From the NCBI GenBank assembly GCA_013178415.1, contig JABLXA010000013.1, forward strand, positions 19,942-83,941: 64,000 bases of DNA, given 5' to 3'. This stretch comes from Bacillota bacterium. Its GTDB lineage: Bacteria; Bacillota; SHA-98; Ch115. Positions 1 through 8,325 of the stretch are shown here, in pieces (position 1 is the stretch's first letter; each line of letters begins with the position of its first letter). Made by a program: the position numbers and the translations under genes. The notes under the pieces are model-generated. The model ran no database searches, was not told the DNA's origin, and saw nothing but the letters and a program-made list of their open reading frames with translations.

Positions 1-1240
1 CTTCCAGCCATTTGTCTATCTTTTTTTGCTGTTCGAAAGCGTAACTTTTGGTCTGGTTATCTAGCTCTTTCCCTGCTACCTCCAGCTCAGCCCCCTTAAT
101 TCTTGCGCCTTCAGTGGCGTTCGCAACCCTCGCGTCTGACCCAGCGATCTCTGCGTTGGCTTTTGCCGTTGCCGTCTCGTAGGGGGCCAGTTCCTTGGAG
201 TGCTCCAGATTAAACAATATAGTGTCAAGTTCTGCCTTCAGCCTCGGTTCGCGGGTTTGGTTCTCGATAATCGCCGCCTTCACATCTTCCCATGCCTTCT
301 GGACCTCAAGCGGTCCTAGCTCTTTGGCATGCTCCAAATTGTATTTCAGTGATGCAAGGTTTGTACGAAGTGTATCGTCGAGATATTTGTTCTCTGTGAT
401 CAGACGATTCAGTTCTTGAACCGCTGATAGATTCGCGATCCTCTTGCCCTCAGTTTCTAGCTTAGCCCCCTCAATTCTTGCCTTTTCGGTGGCCTCCGCA
501 ACCCTCGCGTCTGACCCAGCGATCTCTGCGTTGGCTTTTGCCGTTGCCGTTTCAGATGGAGCTAGCTCTTTGGCGTGTTCAAGATTAAATGTCCCTGTGT
601 CAAGTTGCAGCTTAAGCTGCGGTTCAAGGTATTTGCCTCGCGTGAGTAGTTGATTAAGCTCTTCCGCCGCAGTTTTATTGGCGGTCTGCTTCCCTTCAAC
701 ATCTAGCGCGATCCCATTAGGTCCTAACCCCAGTTTGTCATAATAATCTTGCATGCTCTTTTTAAGACCAAGATCAAACCTTGCCCCTTCATTACTCAGT
801 CCCTGTCCCGTTACTTGTTCGCCTAATAGCTTATTAGATAGTTCTAACCTCGTGGGCAGGTATTGTCTCTCAATTCCCCATTTATCCTGCTCGCGGACCT
901 CCTGCCCCTTGACCGCCGCAGTATTAGCTTCCGTGTTAGCTATACCGGTCTCCTGGGCCTTTACTATCAGGTCGATCATCTCCGGGCCATAACCATGGTC
1001 TTTAAGCCACTGTCTTTTGTCTGATTCATTCATATTCTTGATCGCTTGAAACGCATTCGCTAGTTTTATGCCTTCTACAGTAGCCTGAGATTGCGGCAAT
1101 GTCACTTCATTAAATATCTTTTCCTGAAGTTCCTGCGCGCGCCTTCGCAATTCTTCATCCTTAGCTTGCTGCAATTGCGCCCTATACTGGTTATACCCTT
1201 GCAGGAACCCCTGCAACAAAGGTCCCAAACCTATCGCCAT
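1..1240 (-). CDS. Helical phage virion protein, C-terminus beyond the left edge (possible ejection protein)
   Basis: The reading frame is open from an ATG at 1240 to the window edge, so only the first 413 or so residues are seen. The start has a strong ribosome site (GGGGGAGGGG, 5 nt upstream) and lies 15 nt after the preceding gene. The protein is rich in Ala, Glu, Lys and Gln, looks almost wholly alpha-helical and has no recognised domain. A unit containing FNLEHAKEL occurs three times, and a unit beginning ETATAKANAEIAGSDARVA occurs twice. Position after the tail genes of a short-tailed phage suggests an internal or ejection protein like P22 gp7/gp20/gp16; this is inference from position and composition only. 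Confidence 0.7.
   Translation of the reverse strand, partial: MAIGLGPLLQGFLQGYNQYRAQLQQAKDEELRRRAQELQEKIFNEVTLPQSQATVEGIKLANAFQAIKNMNESDKRQWLKDHGYGPEMIDLIVKAQETGIANTEANTAAVKGQEVREQDKWGIERQYLPTRLELSNKLLGEQVTGQGLSNEGARFDLGLKKSMQDYYDKLGLGPNGIALDVEGKQTANKTAAEELNQLLTRGKYLEPQLKLQLDTGTFNLEHAKELAPSETATAKANAEIAGSDARVAEATEKARIEGAKLETEGKRIANLSAVQELNRLITENKYLDDTLRTNLASLKYNLEHAKELGPLEVQKAWEDVKAAIIENQTREPRLKAELDTILFNLEHSKELAPYETATAKANAEIAGSDARVANATEGARIKGAELEVAGKELDNQTKSYAFEQQKKIDKWLE
122..550. repeat. Two perfect 54-bp direct repeats, 375 bp apart
   Basis: Positions 122-175 and 497-550 are identical over 54 bp. The 375-bp offset is exactly 125 codons, so both copies are read in the same frame of the virion gene and encode the same segment around AEIAGSDARVA. 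The flanks are similar but diverged, pointing to an internal duplication of part of the protein. Confidence 0.9.
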
Positions 1241-1255
1241 ACAGACCCCTCCCCC

Positions 1256-2155
1256 TTACATCTTGAACCCTGGGAAGGCGTTCGGGAACATCATCGGAAG
1301 CCACATTCCGGCTAACCCGCCCAGACCACTCCAGAAGTCGCTCTGGTTTTGCATCGAGTTCTGGTATTGAGCCAGCTGTCCCTGGAACTGCAGGTTGCTG
1401 CCGGGTTGCATGGCTGCGAATAGCTGCATTGCTTGCTCAATAGGTATCTGTGCGGCCTGCTGCTGTCGTATCCATTCCTGGTAGGGGGCTAATACCCCCT
1501 GCTGCGCCTGCGCCTGTTCAGCTTGCGCTAAGTTCCACAACTGACCTAACCCGGCATCCTGATATTGTCTCTGGACATTCCCCAGCTGCTGGCCCATCGC
1601 CATCGCATTGGCTATGTCCTCCCTCGTCATCTGGGAGCCCTGGATGGCTATGTCTCGCGCGAGTTCCCTGATCTGCTGCCCTTCCTGCTCACCCAGCTTC
1701 TGCTGCGCGCCAGTGAGGAGTCCAGACTGGTATAAACCCCTTCGCGCATAGTCCTCAGCTTGCCGGTTCCGGGCCTCATTGAAATATTGGGACACCCTAT
1801 CCTTAGCCCGGCCCCATAGCGCATCCTCCAGCTCATTGGACATGGCGTTATATCCAGGTTGCAACCGCTGGTTGATGAGGTTCTGGATCCGGTTCTCGAT
1901 GTCCGTCAATCCGGTGCCGGTCCGGCCCATGATAGCCTCGCGCATCCGCTGCCAACTCTGGGTAGGGCCTGCGGTCAATGGCCCCTGATATGACGCAGGA
2001 GGTTTGCCTATCTGGTTCTGGATGTATGGCATAAGCGTGCCTAATAGCTGTTGCTGTTGTGGTGAGTATGAAAACTGTGGGGGTTTTGGCGTTGGCCTTG
2101 TGGCGCCAAAAAGCCCGATACCCCCCATAATCGTCGGTATCAACCATGGAGGCAT
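1256..2155 (-). CDS. Gly/Gln-rich phage virion protein, unknown
   Basis: A 299-residue protein. The N-terminus is short, hydrophobic and Gly/Pro-rich (PTIMGGIGLFG), followed by a long Gln/Ala/Arg-rich helical body and a C-terminus with Gly and aromatic residues. No enzyme motif is visible. The ATG at 2155 has AAGGATG about 7 nt upstream. It is followed after 15 nt by the helical virion gene and lies after the late-operon terminator at 2256-2282, so it may depend on read-through or its own promoter. Composition and position fit a small internal or ejection protein of a podovirus-like particle. I do not recognise the family. Confidence 0.7.
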   Translation of the reverse strand: MPPWLIPTIMGGIGLFGATRPTPKPPQFSYSPQQQQLLGTLMPYIQNQIGKPPASYQGPLTAGPTQSWQRMREAIMGRTGTGLTDIENRIQNLINQRLQPGYNAMSNELEDALWGRAKDRVSQYFNEARNRQAEDYARRGLYQSGLLTGAQQKLGEQEGQQIRELARDIAIQGSQMTREDIANAMAMGQQLGNVQRQYQDAGLGQLWNLAQAEQAQAQQGVLAPYQEWIRQQQAAQIPIEQAMQLFAAMQPGSNLQFQGQLAQYQNSMQNQSDFWSGLGGLAGMWLPMMFPNAFPGFKM

Positions 2156-2255
2156 GTTATCACATCCTTCCGTTGCATTATCGAGACTACGATGGCTGTA
2201 CCCTTACCCACGCGCCGCCCGAACGCGCGTAGAGGTAGGTCGCACCTGTGAAGGC

Positions 2256-2282
2256 AAATAAAAAAACGGCCTAAGCCGTTCA
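2256..2282 (-). terminator. Rho-independent terminator
   Basis: On the minus strand a perfect 6-bp stem (AACGGC at 2265-2270, GCCGTT at 2275-2280, 4-nt loop) is followed by a run of seven T. It sits 30 nt after the small coiled-coil gene and ends the main structural transcription unit ahead of the two virion genes to its left. Confidence 0.75.
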
Positions 2283-2310
2283 GGAATATCCGTCAATTGA
2301 AATTCATACT

Positions 2311-2391
2311 TCACTTAGCTTCAAGCACGGCAACCCGCGCCTGCAAGTTCTCCACCTTCGCGTTAAGCTCCTTAATTACCTCCACTTGCAC
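2311..2391 (-). CDS. 26-residue coiled-coil peptide
   Basis: A GTG-started frame encodes about 26 residues (VQVEVIKELNAKVENLQA, then RVAVLEAK), a near-perfect heptad pattern. It starts right after an in-frame stop and lies between the 89-residue gene and a terminator. The ribosome site is weak. Very small coiled-coil genes are common at the end of phage tail operons, which is the main reason to list it. It could be chance. Confidence 0.4.
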   Translation of the reverse strand: MQVEVIKELNAKVENLQARVAVLEAK

Positions 2392-2426
2392 TTAAAGGTT
2401 CGAGTCTCATATAGTCGTCCAGTTTC

Positions 2427-2696
2427 CTACGGAAGCTGAAAGCCCAGAGATTTCGCCCATTCGATAAGAGCATCCAACTTCTTGCTCGGTGGAAACACGG
2501 CTGTGCTGGGGCTAGGCGGTTTAAGATTGCGTCTAACAACCCACCGATCACCTGCCCTAGCTGCTTCAGCAACCTCCAGCGGAATTTCCTCTGCTTCAAC
2601 AGCAAGTTCACCTCTGGACCGTAGGTCTTGCTCGTCTGGTTTACCACTACACGTAGCCACAACACACCCAGTTGATGTATTTATCACATACCACAT
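2427..2696 (-). CDS. Small phage protein following the tail fibre
   Basis: An 89-residue protein starting MWYVINTSTG; GAGGTG lies 7 nt upstream of the ATG. The middle is acidic and Ala-rich and the C-terminus is a short amphipathic helix (LDALIEWAKSLGF). It starts 15 nt after the tail fibre gene, a slot often used by fibre-assembly or decoration proteins, but no family is recognised. An overlapping minus frame (2372-2665) was judged its shadow. Confidence 0.65.
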   Translation of the reverse strand: MWYVINTSTGCVVATCSGKPDEQDLRSRGELAVEAEEIPLEVAEAARAGDRWVVRRNLKPPSPSTAVFPPSKKLDALIEWAKSLGFQLP

Positions 2697-2711
2697 AGGT
2701 CAACACCTCAA

Positions 2712-3986
2712 CTAAGGCTTTTTAATTCCCAAGATCCAGTAGCGCACCCGACAGTTTGCATCGGACTTCCATACGCCGCCATCCATACGATAGAGGGTGA
2801 CAGTACGCCCACTCCAGTCAATACGAAAACCCCCGAAGTCTAGTGTGGTCTCTGGGTCGACAGCATAAATCCACTCTGCTCCCCACAAGCACTCCGCTTC
2901 AGTAAATCCGGAAGGAAGGGGAATCGTGCCAGACTGAGAAATGGTGCCTGTAAGCCACGCTATGTTAGCGTTACCCGCGTGCCAAACGGAGAAACTATTT
3001 TTCATTAGGTTGGTACACTCAATATTCAGAGTGCCACCACCAGACACACCGTTACCACCGCTTGCTATAATACGAGAGTCATAATCAACAACTGCTGCGC
3101 CGGTGTGAAAATCAATGTATGAAAGCGAGGCTACCCCATCTGTCCGGCCCAGCTCTATCCCGGTATTGGCAGAAACCCCTTTGATTCGTAGTTGCCCTGC
3201 ATTGGGGGAAGCCCCCTCATTCCCTCGAATTGTCAGCGGCCCACTATAAGCTGTGTTCGGAGCCTTATATAATTCTAGCCATCCGATCACCGTCTCAGTA
3301 GGCGTCACCGTCCCGTAGTAATTACAGATGATTATGAGGTCGAAAAACTTCGCTTCAGGATCAAACTTGTTAGGATTGCCTTCCGTCGTGGCGTTGTAGC
3401 CAGAGATAATGCCCTCAGCATAGTATACAGAGCCAGCAGGAATGGAAACATTTGAGGCACCGAAGTAGTTATATGACATAGCCAGGTCGGTGGAGAGTTC
3501 GTTATAGTTCTCATCGAGCGATACAGCCCCAATAAAGAAGGTTCCGTCGCCGCTCTTCTTCTTGACTTTGGCCCGCACGAAGTAGAGACTCTCCGGATCA
3601 ACCGGCATTCGCACTCGCACTTTAATCCAGTTGCTGATACCGGAGACGAGCACGCCACGGTCCGCTGCGCTATAAACCGGCATTCCCGCCGAGGCGGCGT
3701 AAATGAGCGGGGTCCAGTCTTCGTTTCCGAGGATCAACGCAGGAATATGCTCTAGCCTCTCGTAGACCGGCACATTCTTGATGGACAGCTCCCCACTCAT
3801 CGCGCCCCCAGTGGTGGGCACAGCGTCTGCCTGGTTCGCCGGCACCTTGCCGTTGCTATCAAGCGTTGCGACACCATTGGGCTGGCCCTTCTCGGTGGAG
3901 GGGATGGAGGCGTTTATGCCTCGCACAAGCTCCACAACCTGACGCTCTAAGTTTGGGTCAGAAAAGCGTGCCACTTTGTTGGCCAT
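2712..3986 (-). CDS. Phage tail fibre protein
   Basis: A 424-residue structural protein. The first 30 residues (FSDPNLERQVVELVRGIN) resemble a virion-attachment segment. Residues 36-60 carry GVATLDSNGKVPANQ, a motif widely shared by phage tail fibres. The rest is Gly/Ser/Thr-rich beta-type sequence, ending in a Trp-rich tip (LYRMDGGVWKSDANCRVRYW). Role: host-surface recognition at the particle exterior. It lies in the tail block between a 128-residue gene and the 89-residue gene. The kelch protein two genes upstream is a second candidate receptor-binding protein. Confidence 0.8.
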   Translation of the reverse strand: MANKVARFSDPNLERQVVELVRGINASIPSTEKGQPNGVATLDSNGKVPANQADAVPTTGGAMSGELSIKNVPVYERLEHIPALILGNEDWTPLIYAASAGMPVYSAADRGVLVSGISNWIKVRVRMPVDPESLYFVRAKVKKKSGDGTFFIGAVSLDENYNELSTDLAMSYNYFGASNVSIPAGSVYYAEGIISGYNATTEGNPNKFDPEAKFFDLIIICNYYGTVTPTETVIGWLELYKAPNTAYSGPLTIRGNEGASPNAGQLRIKGVSANTGIELGRTDGVASLSYIDFHTGAAVVDYDSRIIASGGNGVSGGGTLNIECTNLMKNSFSVWHAGNANIAWLTGTISQSGTIPLPSGFTEAECLWGAEWIYAVDPETTLDFGGFRIDWSGRTVTLYRMDGGVWKSDANCRVRYWILGIKKP

Positions 3987-3998
3987 GAGATCAACTCC

Positions 3999-4385
3999 TT
4001 AGAATCGCCAGCGGTAGGATAGGCCCCAATACTGCGGGAAACCATACGTCTTGGAAAATCCATTGTTCTTTGCCACATTCGCTAGAGCCGACAATGCCCA
4101 TGCGCCAAGTAAAAGCGTGGATAGCGGCGGCTCCATGTATTGCGTCATCAACTCCGTCATGTCGCCCAGGAAACGAAAATACGGTTCTCGCAACTCTGGT
4201 CTGCTTGCGACGATCGGATTCACCTCATAAACGGGAAACCCGTTAGGGCTTCTAACGGGTTTCTGTTTGGTGCCGTCTATCCAGTGCTGGGTCTGTAACT
4301 TGTCGGTATAGAGTGCAGACTGGGCGATTAAATTCAAAATAGGATTTAGCGCTGCTGGCATATCTATTCCCGATGTCTGCAGCAC
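3999..4385 (-). CDS. Conserved-looking small phage protein, possibly membrane-associated
   Basis: A 128-residue protein with a GTG start and AGGGG 7 nt upstream; an ATG at 4361 is an alternative. The middle has EVNPIVASRPELREPYF, followed by a hydrophobic stretch near residues 85-105 (LSTLLLGAWALSALANVA) that could be one membrane segment. A small single-pass protein among the tail genes could be a holin or spanin-like factor, or a structural piece. No family is recognised. Confidence 0.55.
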   Translation of the reverse strand: MLQTSGIDMPAALNPILNLIAQSALYTDKLQTQHWIDGTKQKPVRSPNGFPVYEVNPIVASRPELREPYFRFLGDMTELMTQYMEPPLSTLLLGAWALSALANVAKNNGFSKTYGFPQYWGLSYRWRF

Positions 4386-4396
4386 CGATCACCCCT

Positions 4397-4816
4397 TCAG
4401 GATTTATTCGCTAGCCTCTTAAGTGCCTGATTGAGTATCAGCATATTGGCTCGCTGGATGGCAATCTCATTAAGATGCTTCTTTGCATAATCATGGACGC
4501 TGGTTCCATCCATACGTACGAAACCGGTCTCTTGCGGCGCGTGCGGCTGAAAATAGATTACATTATTAGTCGCGGTGTCACGAATCAAATAAATCTCCGC
4601 ATTTGGGTCTACGTCACTTCTAGCTAGCATCGTCTTCGCAGACACTCCATTTATGTCACTCTTCTTGTCCCAAACCTCATATTTGAACTTGCTTTTCTCT
4701 TCGGCCTCAATCGCGGACTGATCAATACCAGCTAGGGCAGCCTGGGCTTCTGTGATAGTGACCACTCGTCCTTGCCTTGCCAGCACATTTACGATGAAAT
4801 CTGGGCTAATCGCCAT
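4397..4816 (-). CDS. Phage protein of unknown function
   Basis: The frame is open from 4930, but the ATG at 4816 is chosen because GAGGAGG lies 8 nt upstream and an upstream start would overlap the kelch gene. This gives 139 residues. The N-terminus (ISPDFIVNVLARQG) is helical, the centre mixed and acidic, and the C-terminus a helix (LNEIAIQRANMLILNQALKRL). It sits between the kelch protein and a small possibly membrane-associated protein, so it may be a chaperone or connector for the tail appendage. No motif allows a firmer call. Confidence 0.6.
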   Translation of the reverse strand: MAISPDFIVNVLARQGRVVTITEAQAALAGIDQSAIEAEEKSKFKYEVWDKKSDINGVSAKTMLARSDVDPNAEIYLIRDTATNNVIYFQPHAPQETGFVRMDGTSVHDYAKKHLNEIAIQRANMLILNQALKRLANKS

Positions 4817-4850
4817 AATCATAGCCTCCTCGCATAAATTCTCGCATGAA

Positions 4851-5852
4851 TTAGCTATCTGGGGTGTACTCTTGGACGTTTGCCAGGTAGATGCTATCTG
4901 CATAACCTCCAAACGCATAGATTTTGCCATTTTTCCCTACTGCGATACAGCCAGGCATCCCAGATACGGGTATTTGTGCCTTTACTGCCCATGTATTTGT
5001 ATTTGGATCGTATTCCTCAGTGGCGGAAGGGCTGATTTTATATACCTTTCCATTTCCAGGAGACGCTGCGTCGCAATCTCCACTTGTAGGAGCGGGGGCT
5101 TTTGCTGTCCAGGTATTAGTCGCTGGGTCATATTCTTCATTAGCGTTAGAGGGAGTGGGCATGAGCACACTACCAGTGGAGCCTCCAACGGCATATATTT
5201 TACCATTTCCAGGTGAGGCTGCACCTAAACTGCGCCGTGCTGTGAGCATATTAGCCTTTTGCGTCCATGTATCCGTCACTACGTCATATTCAAGAGTGTA
5301 ACCATTGGGAGAAGGCGTTCTAGCATTCACATCCCAACCCCCGATTGAATATATTTTGCCATTACCTAGCGATACTGCGGCTGCTAATTCTTGTGGCCCA
5401 GGCATATCCGATATTTGGGTCCAAGAATTTGTTGCAGGATTATATTCATAATTATGGCTATAATCATCAGGGTCTTCTCCTCCAATTGAGTATACCTTGC
5501 CATTCCCAGGTGAAGCTGCCGCATGGCCGCTTAAAGACAGAGGCATCGATGCTTTCGTCGTCCAGGTATTCGACATAATGTCGTATTCCTCATTGGCGTT
5601 AACGTTATAAGGAGAAACGCCATTATAGCCTCCGAATACATATATCTTATTATTCCCTGGAGATGCCGCTGCCGCCCCATTTCGTGCGGTCGGCATTGGT
5701 GCCCTAGCTACCCATGTATTCGTCGCCCATAGTCTCTTCCATATTCCTGAGATGTTTACCCAGGCCTCTTTCGCCAGTTTCCATGCTCCAGCTACATTTA
5801 TATAAGGCTTGCCTTCACTCCAAACCCCACCTGCATTTACATATATCGGCAC
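4851..5852 (-). CDS. Kelch-repeat beta-propeller protein of the tail
   Basis: A 333-residue protein with GTG start and GGGGG 7 nt upstream. Residues 1-45 contain repeated short Val/Gly/Trp units (GVWSEGKPYINVAGAW) like those preceding receptor-binding parts of many tail proteins. From about residue 46 there are six kelch repeats, each with NTW..., a Pro/Ala turn, an ASPGNGKIY strand and usually a GG doublet. Six units predict a six-bladed propeller. Position in the tail block points to a virion-surface role, probably binding a host surface sugar or protein; that role is inference. Blade 5 lacks the GG doublet. Confidence 0.85.
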   Translation of the reverse strand: MPIYVNAGGVWSEGKPYINVAGAWKLAKEAWVNISGIWKRLWATNTWVARAPMPTARNGAAAASPGNNKIYVFGGYNGVSPYNVNANEEYDIMSNTWTTKASMPLSLSGHAAASPGNGKVYSIGGEDPDDYSHNYEYNPATNSWTQISDMPGPQELAAAVSLGNGKIYSIGGWDVNARTPSPNGYTLEYDVVTDTWTQKANMLTARRSLGAASPGNGKIYAVGGSTGSVLMPTPSNANEEYDPATNTWTAKAPAPTSGDCDAASPGNGKVYKISPSATEEYDPNTNTWAVKAQIPVSGMPGCIAVGKNGKIYAFGGYADSIYLANVQEYTPDS

Positions 5853-5864
5853 CGTAATTCCCCC

Positions 5865-6233
5865 TCACGCATAAACAATCCATACATCTCCATCTGCGCC
5901 GCCCGATGGAGGTGCAGTTGATATGGTGATTTTCCGCAATCCCGGGGTGTTAGATGGAGTCACATCTAATCCGTCTACTTTATCGGCATTAACGGCGCTT
6001 GTCACGGCAGATGTTATATCATTACCGCTATGCTGATGCGCACTTGGAGGGTAGCTCTCAGGCTTATTTGCTATGTTAGCAAAGTCCACAGGAGGAGCAT
6101 CCGTTCCGGCGCTTCCGGCATGTGTATGAGCATTATATGCATCTCTTAGTGCATAAAAGTCTGCCATCACTTCATCCGCATCATGTGGATGGGTTGGACC
6201 ATTCTGCAGAATATTCGGCAGCGTAACCGGCAT
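5865..6233 (-). CDS. Short phage fibre protein with HxH motif
   Basis: The ATG at 6233 has AAAGGG 8 nt upstream; a GTG at 6242 overlapping the upstream stop is the alternative. About 122 residues. The N-terminal part contains NGPTHPHDADEVMADFYALR and AHTHAGS, the latter a His-x-His pattern that binds metal in trimeric phage fibres. The C-terminus (TISTAPPSGGADGDVWIVYA) is a motif common at the end of fibre proteins. Likely a short fibre or fibre base between the tail hub and the kelch protein. Confidence 0.7.
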   Translation of the reverse strand: MPVTLPNILQNGPTHPHDADEVMADFYALRDAYNAHTHAGSAGTDAPPVDFANIANKPESYPPSAHQHSGNDITSAVTSAVNADKVDGLDVTPSNTPGLRKITISTAPPSGGADGDVWIVYA

Positions 6234-6238
6234 AAAGA

Positions 6239-7726
6239 TCACCCTTTCAATTGTCGTTTCGGACGATAGAAAATACTCATAGACGTTATACCGGAATCCG
6301 ATACGTCATCATTCATTCGAATATTGAATTGCGCCGCCCGACCTATTACACCCTGAGGAAAACTCTGAATTAGCCTAATTGGGACAGCGGCATTCCATGT
6401 CCCGCCATCTCCCCACGTCCCACCATCTCCCCAGCATCCGAGACCTTGTGTGGATTGCACATTTATCGTGCCTGCCACAGCCCCATAGTCGATTACATAA
6501 TCGACAGCGACAGCAGGCCCAGATTTCTTCTGACCAATAGCCAATCGTCGCCACATTTTGGCGTGGCCTGGCATCCCGAATATATCCTGCTTGCTTTTCC
6601 AATAAGCCGAAATGTTTGTCCCGTCATCCGTCGTTCCGGTTTCAAGCCAGTATAACTGTCCTTGATCTTCACATCCCACAAGGAATTCTCCGGAATCTAC
6701 TCGACCATCTAACACAGCTGCTGCCCCAACAGAAAAGGCCCGGACATCTCGCGTCCAGACCCCTGTCTTCAAGTCGAGAATATATGCCTCTGTATTCTGG
6801 GTTCCCCCGAATGGCGTCATGAACAACCAGTATTCATTTTGTCTTACCACTCCTACGGCAGCCGATGGCCTGGGGCTCTTGCGAATCAGTGTGTCTATCC
6901 CGCTCCCGTCCGGTCTGGAGGATAGCTTAGTCAGACTACCACCATCATACGAGTACACTCCGTCCTGGGCAAGCCATATGACTGATGTTCCATAATGCGC
7001 TATCGTCTTGGGGGCGACACACCCCACGGAGAATAGTTTCCTTATTTGCACGTTACTTGTGGCAGGATCAAAACTGTCGCCATAAACCATAAATGTAGAG
7101 CGATTCTTGAATACCAATAACCCTACTGGCAACACAGCAAGCCCGGTTATGACATCGCCATCGTCGGTCGCTATCCTAGCGAAATTGAAGGCATCCCATG
7201 TCGCAGGGTCTCCGAGGTTAGACCACCAGACGAAACTCTGCATGTCCGGCCCGACATTAGCTACAAATATCCGCTCCATATAATCAGCTATATACTTGCC
7301 CTTCCTGGCGTTCGCCAGGTCAGTTATCGTCGCGCCGTCATACTGCATTACCGGATCTATGCCGTTCGTGATATAGCACTTATCCAACCAGACAGTAAAG
7401 GTAAAGTCAGATGCGGCATTGAGACCGGATTTGATTGCCGCTCCAATCGTGCCGTCTTTTGCTCCGGTATAGAGATACCCGCCCCAAGTTATCATGATCT
7501 TTCTTGTGTCGTCGGCCTTGTAATACGGGTAGATGCCCCTCACTGCGTCTGCACCTAAACTAGCGACATTATACTTGGTGCATCCTAACCGTCGCATAAT
7601 GCTGCCGCTGCCGAACCTGACATTCGCGCAGTCGGGGGTGGCACCATCGGGTAGGGCATAGGGATCTGTATCTGTATCTAACCCCTTGGAGAAGTTGGCT
7701 ATTTCTTTGACCATTTCCTCAGACAT
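6239..7726 (-). CDS. Tail hub/stabilisation protein, gp10/gp12-like beta-propeller (putative)
   Basis: A 495-residue beta-rich protein, GxD/Trp-rich throughout (FSKGLDTDTDPYALPDGAT near the N-terminus; TSVIWLAQDGVYSYDGG in the middle). Length, composition and position directly after the adaptor genes match the tail nozzle or stabilisation proteins of short-tailed phages (T7 gp12, P22 gp10). The assignment rests on genome position and general pattern, not on a catalytic motif. It is preceded after 5 nt by the third adaptor paralogue and overlaps or abuts the fibre gene that follows. Confidence 0.65.
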   Translation of the reverse strand: MSEEMVKEIANFSKGLDTDTDPYALPDGATPDCANVRFGSGSIMRRLGCTKYNVASLGADAVRGIYPYYKADDTRKIMITWGGYLYTGAKDGTIGAAIKSGLNAASDFTFTVWLDKCYITNGIDPVMQYDGATITDLANARKGKYIADYMERIFVANVGPDMQSFVWWSNLGDPATWDAFNFARIATDDGDVITGLAVLPVGLLVFKNRSTFMVYGDSFDPATSNVQIRKLFSVGCVAPKTIAHYGTSVIWLAQDGVYSYDGGSLTKLSSRPDGSGIDTLIRKSPRPSAAVGVVRQNEYWLFMTPFGGTQNTEAYILDLKTGVWTRDVRAFSVGAAAVLDGRVDSGEFLVGCEDQGQLYWLETGTTDDGTNISAYWKSKQDIFGMPGHAKMWRRLAIGQKKSGPAVAVDYVIDYGAVAGTINVQSTQGLGCWGDGGTWGDGGTWNAAVPIRLIQSFPQGVIGRAAQFNIRMNDDVSDSGITSMSIFYRPKRQLKG

Positions 7727-7731
7727 CGCAA

Positions 7732-8325
7732 CTACCTCCGCTCAATCCCCATGCGGTCAGGCATCCTCCGTAGAGTGTTGGCCCGGCGTTCAGCGCAGGC
7801 TCTATCATAGGCCGCCATGAACACGGGCGCACGTTCATCGCCTTTTACCGAAAGGACATTAGCCAGGGCCAGATTGACAGCAGCCTCGCACCATTCGTCG
7901 GTAAGGTCCACGGCCGAATTCAAGGAGTCAATCGCTATTGCGGCAGGCCGTTTCAGGTAGTAGATCCTGAGCGTCCCTGTTTCTGCCGGCGTGGGATACA
8001 GCCAGATCTCATCCGCGAATACCCCGAAGGCATATGGCATTCCGGATGCAGCCTCGGAGTCAAGTATGGTTGAGATCGCATGTTCGGTGAGTCGTTTCCC
8101 GTCATACTCGGCATGCAATATCCTCATGCAATCCGTCGGTATTTGGTATTTCTGCACACCTTCGAAAGTATTGATATTCGCCGAGTCTACAAGGCACTTG
8201 GTTCTTGCGACCAGAGCATTCTGCGCCGCGTTCAATTCCTGAATAAGATAGGAGTCGGTGAAGTTATCCGGGCACACCTCCCGGAGCCTGTCTCTCATCA
8301 ATGATAGAATCTGTTTTCCTGTCAT
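7732..8325 (-). CDS. Phage adaptor / head-completion protein, paralogue 3
   Basis: The start is the ATG at 8325, whose ATGA overlaps the stop of the upstream paralogue; the open frame continues to 8382 but would overlap that gene. 197 residues. It shares with its two neighbours a helical N-terminus (LRE..PDNFTDSYLIQELN..QN), a YQIPTDCMRI strand, a WLYPTPAETGTLRIYYLKRP segment and a helical C-terminus. This family forms the ring joining the portal to the tail. It is the most diverged of the three copies. Confidence 0.75.
   Translation of the reverse strand: MTGKQILSLMRDRLREVCPDNFTDSYLIQELNAAQNALVARTKCLVDSANINTFEGVQKYQIPTDCMRILHAEYDGKRLTEHAISTILDSEAASGMPYAFGVFADEIWLYPTPAETGTLRIYYLKRPAAIAIDSLNSAVDLTDEWCEAAVNLALANVLSVKGDERAPVFMAAYDRACAERRANTLRRMPDRMGIERR

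Noticed and set aside
2372..2665. Minus-strand ORF overlapping the 89-residue gene
   Set aside because: No ribosome site; composition looks like an out-of-frame reading; the overlapping frame has a good start.
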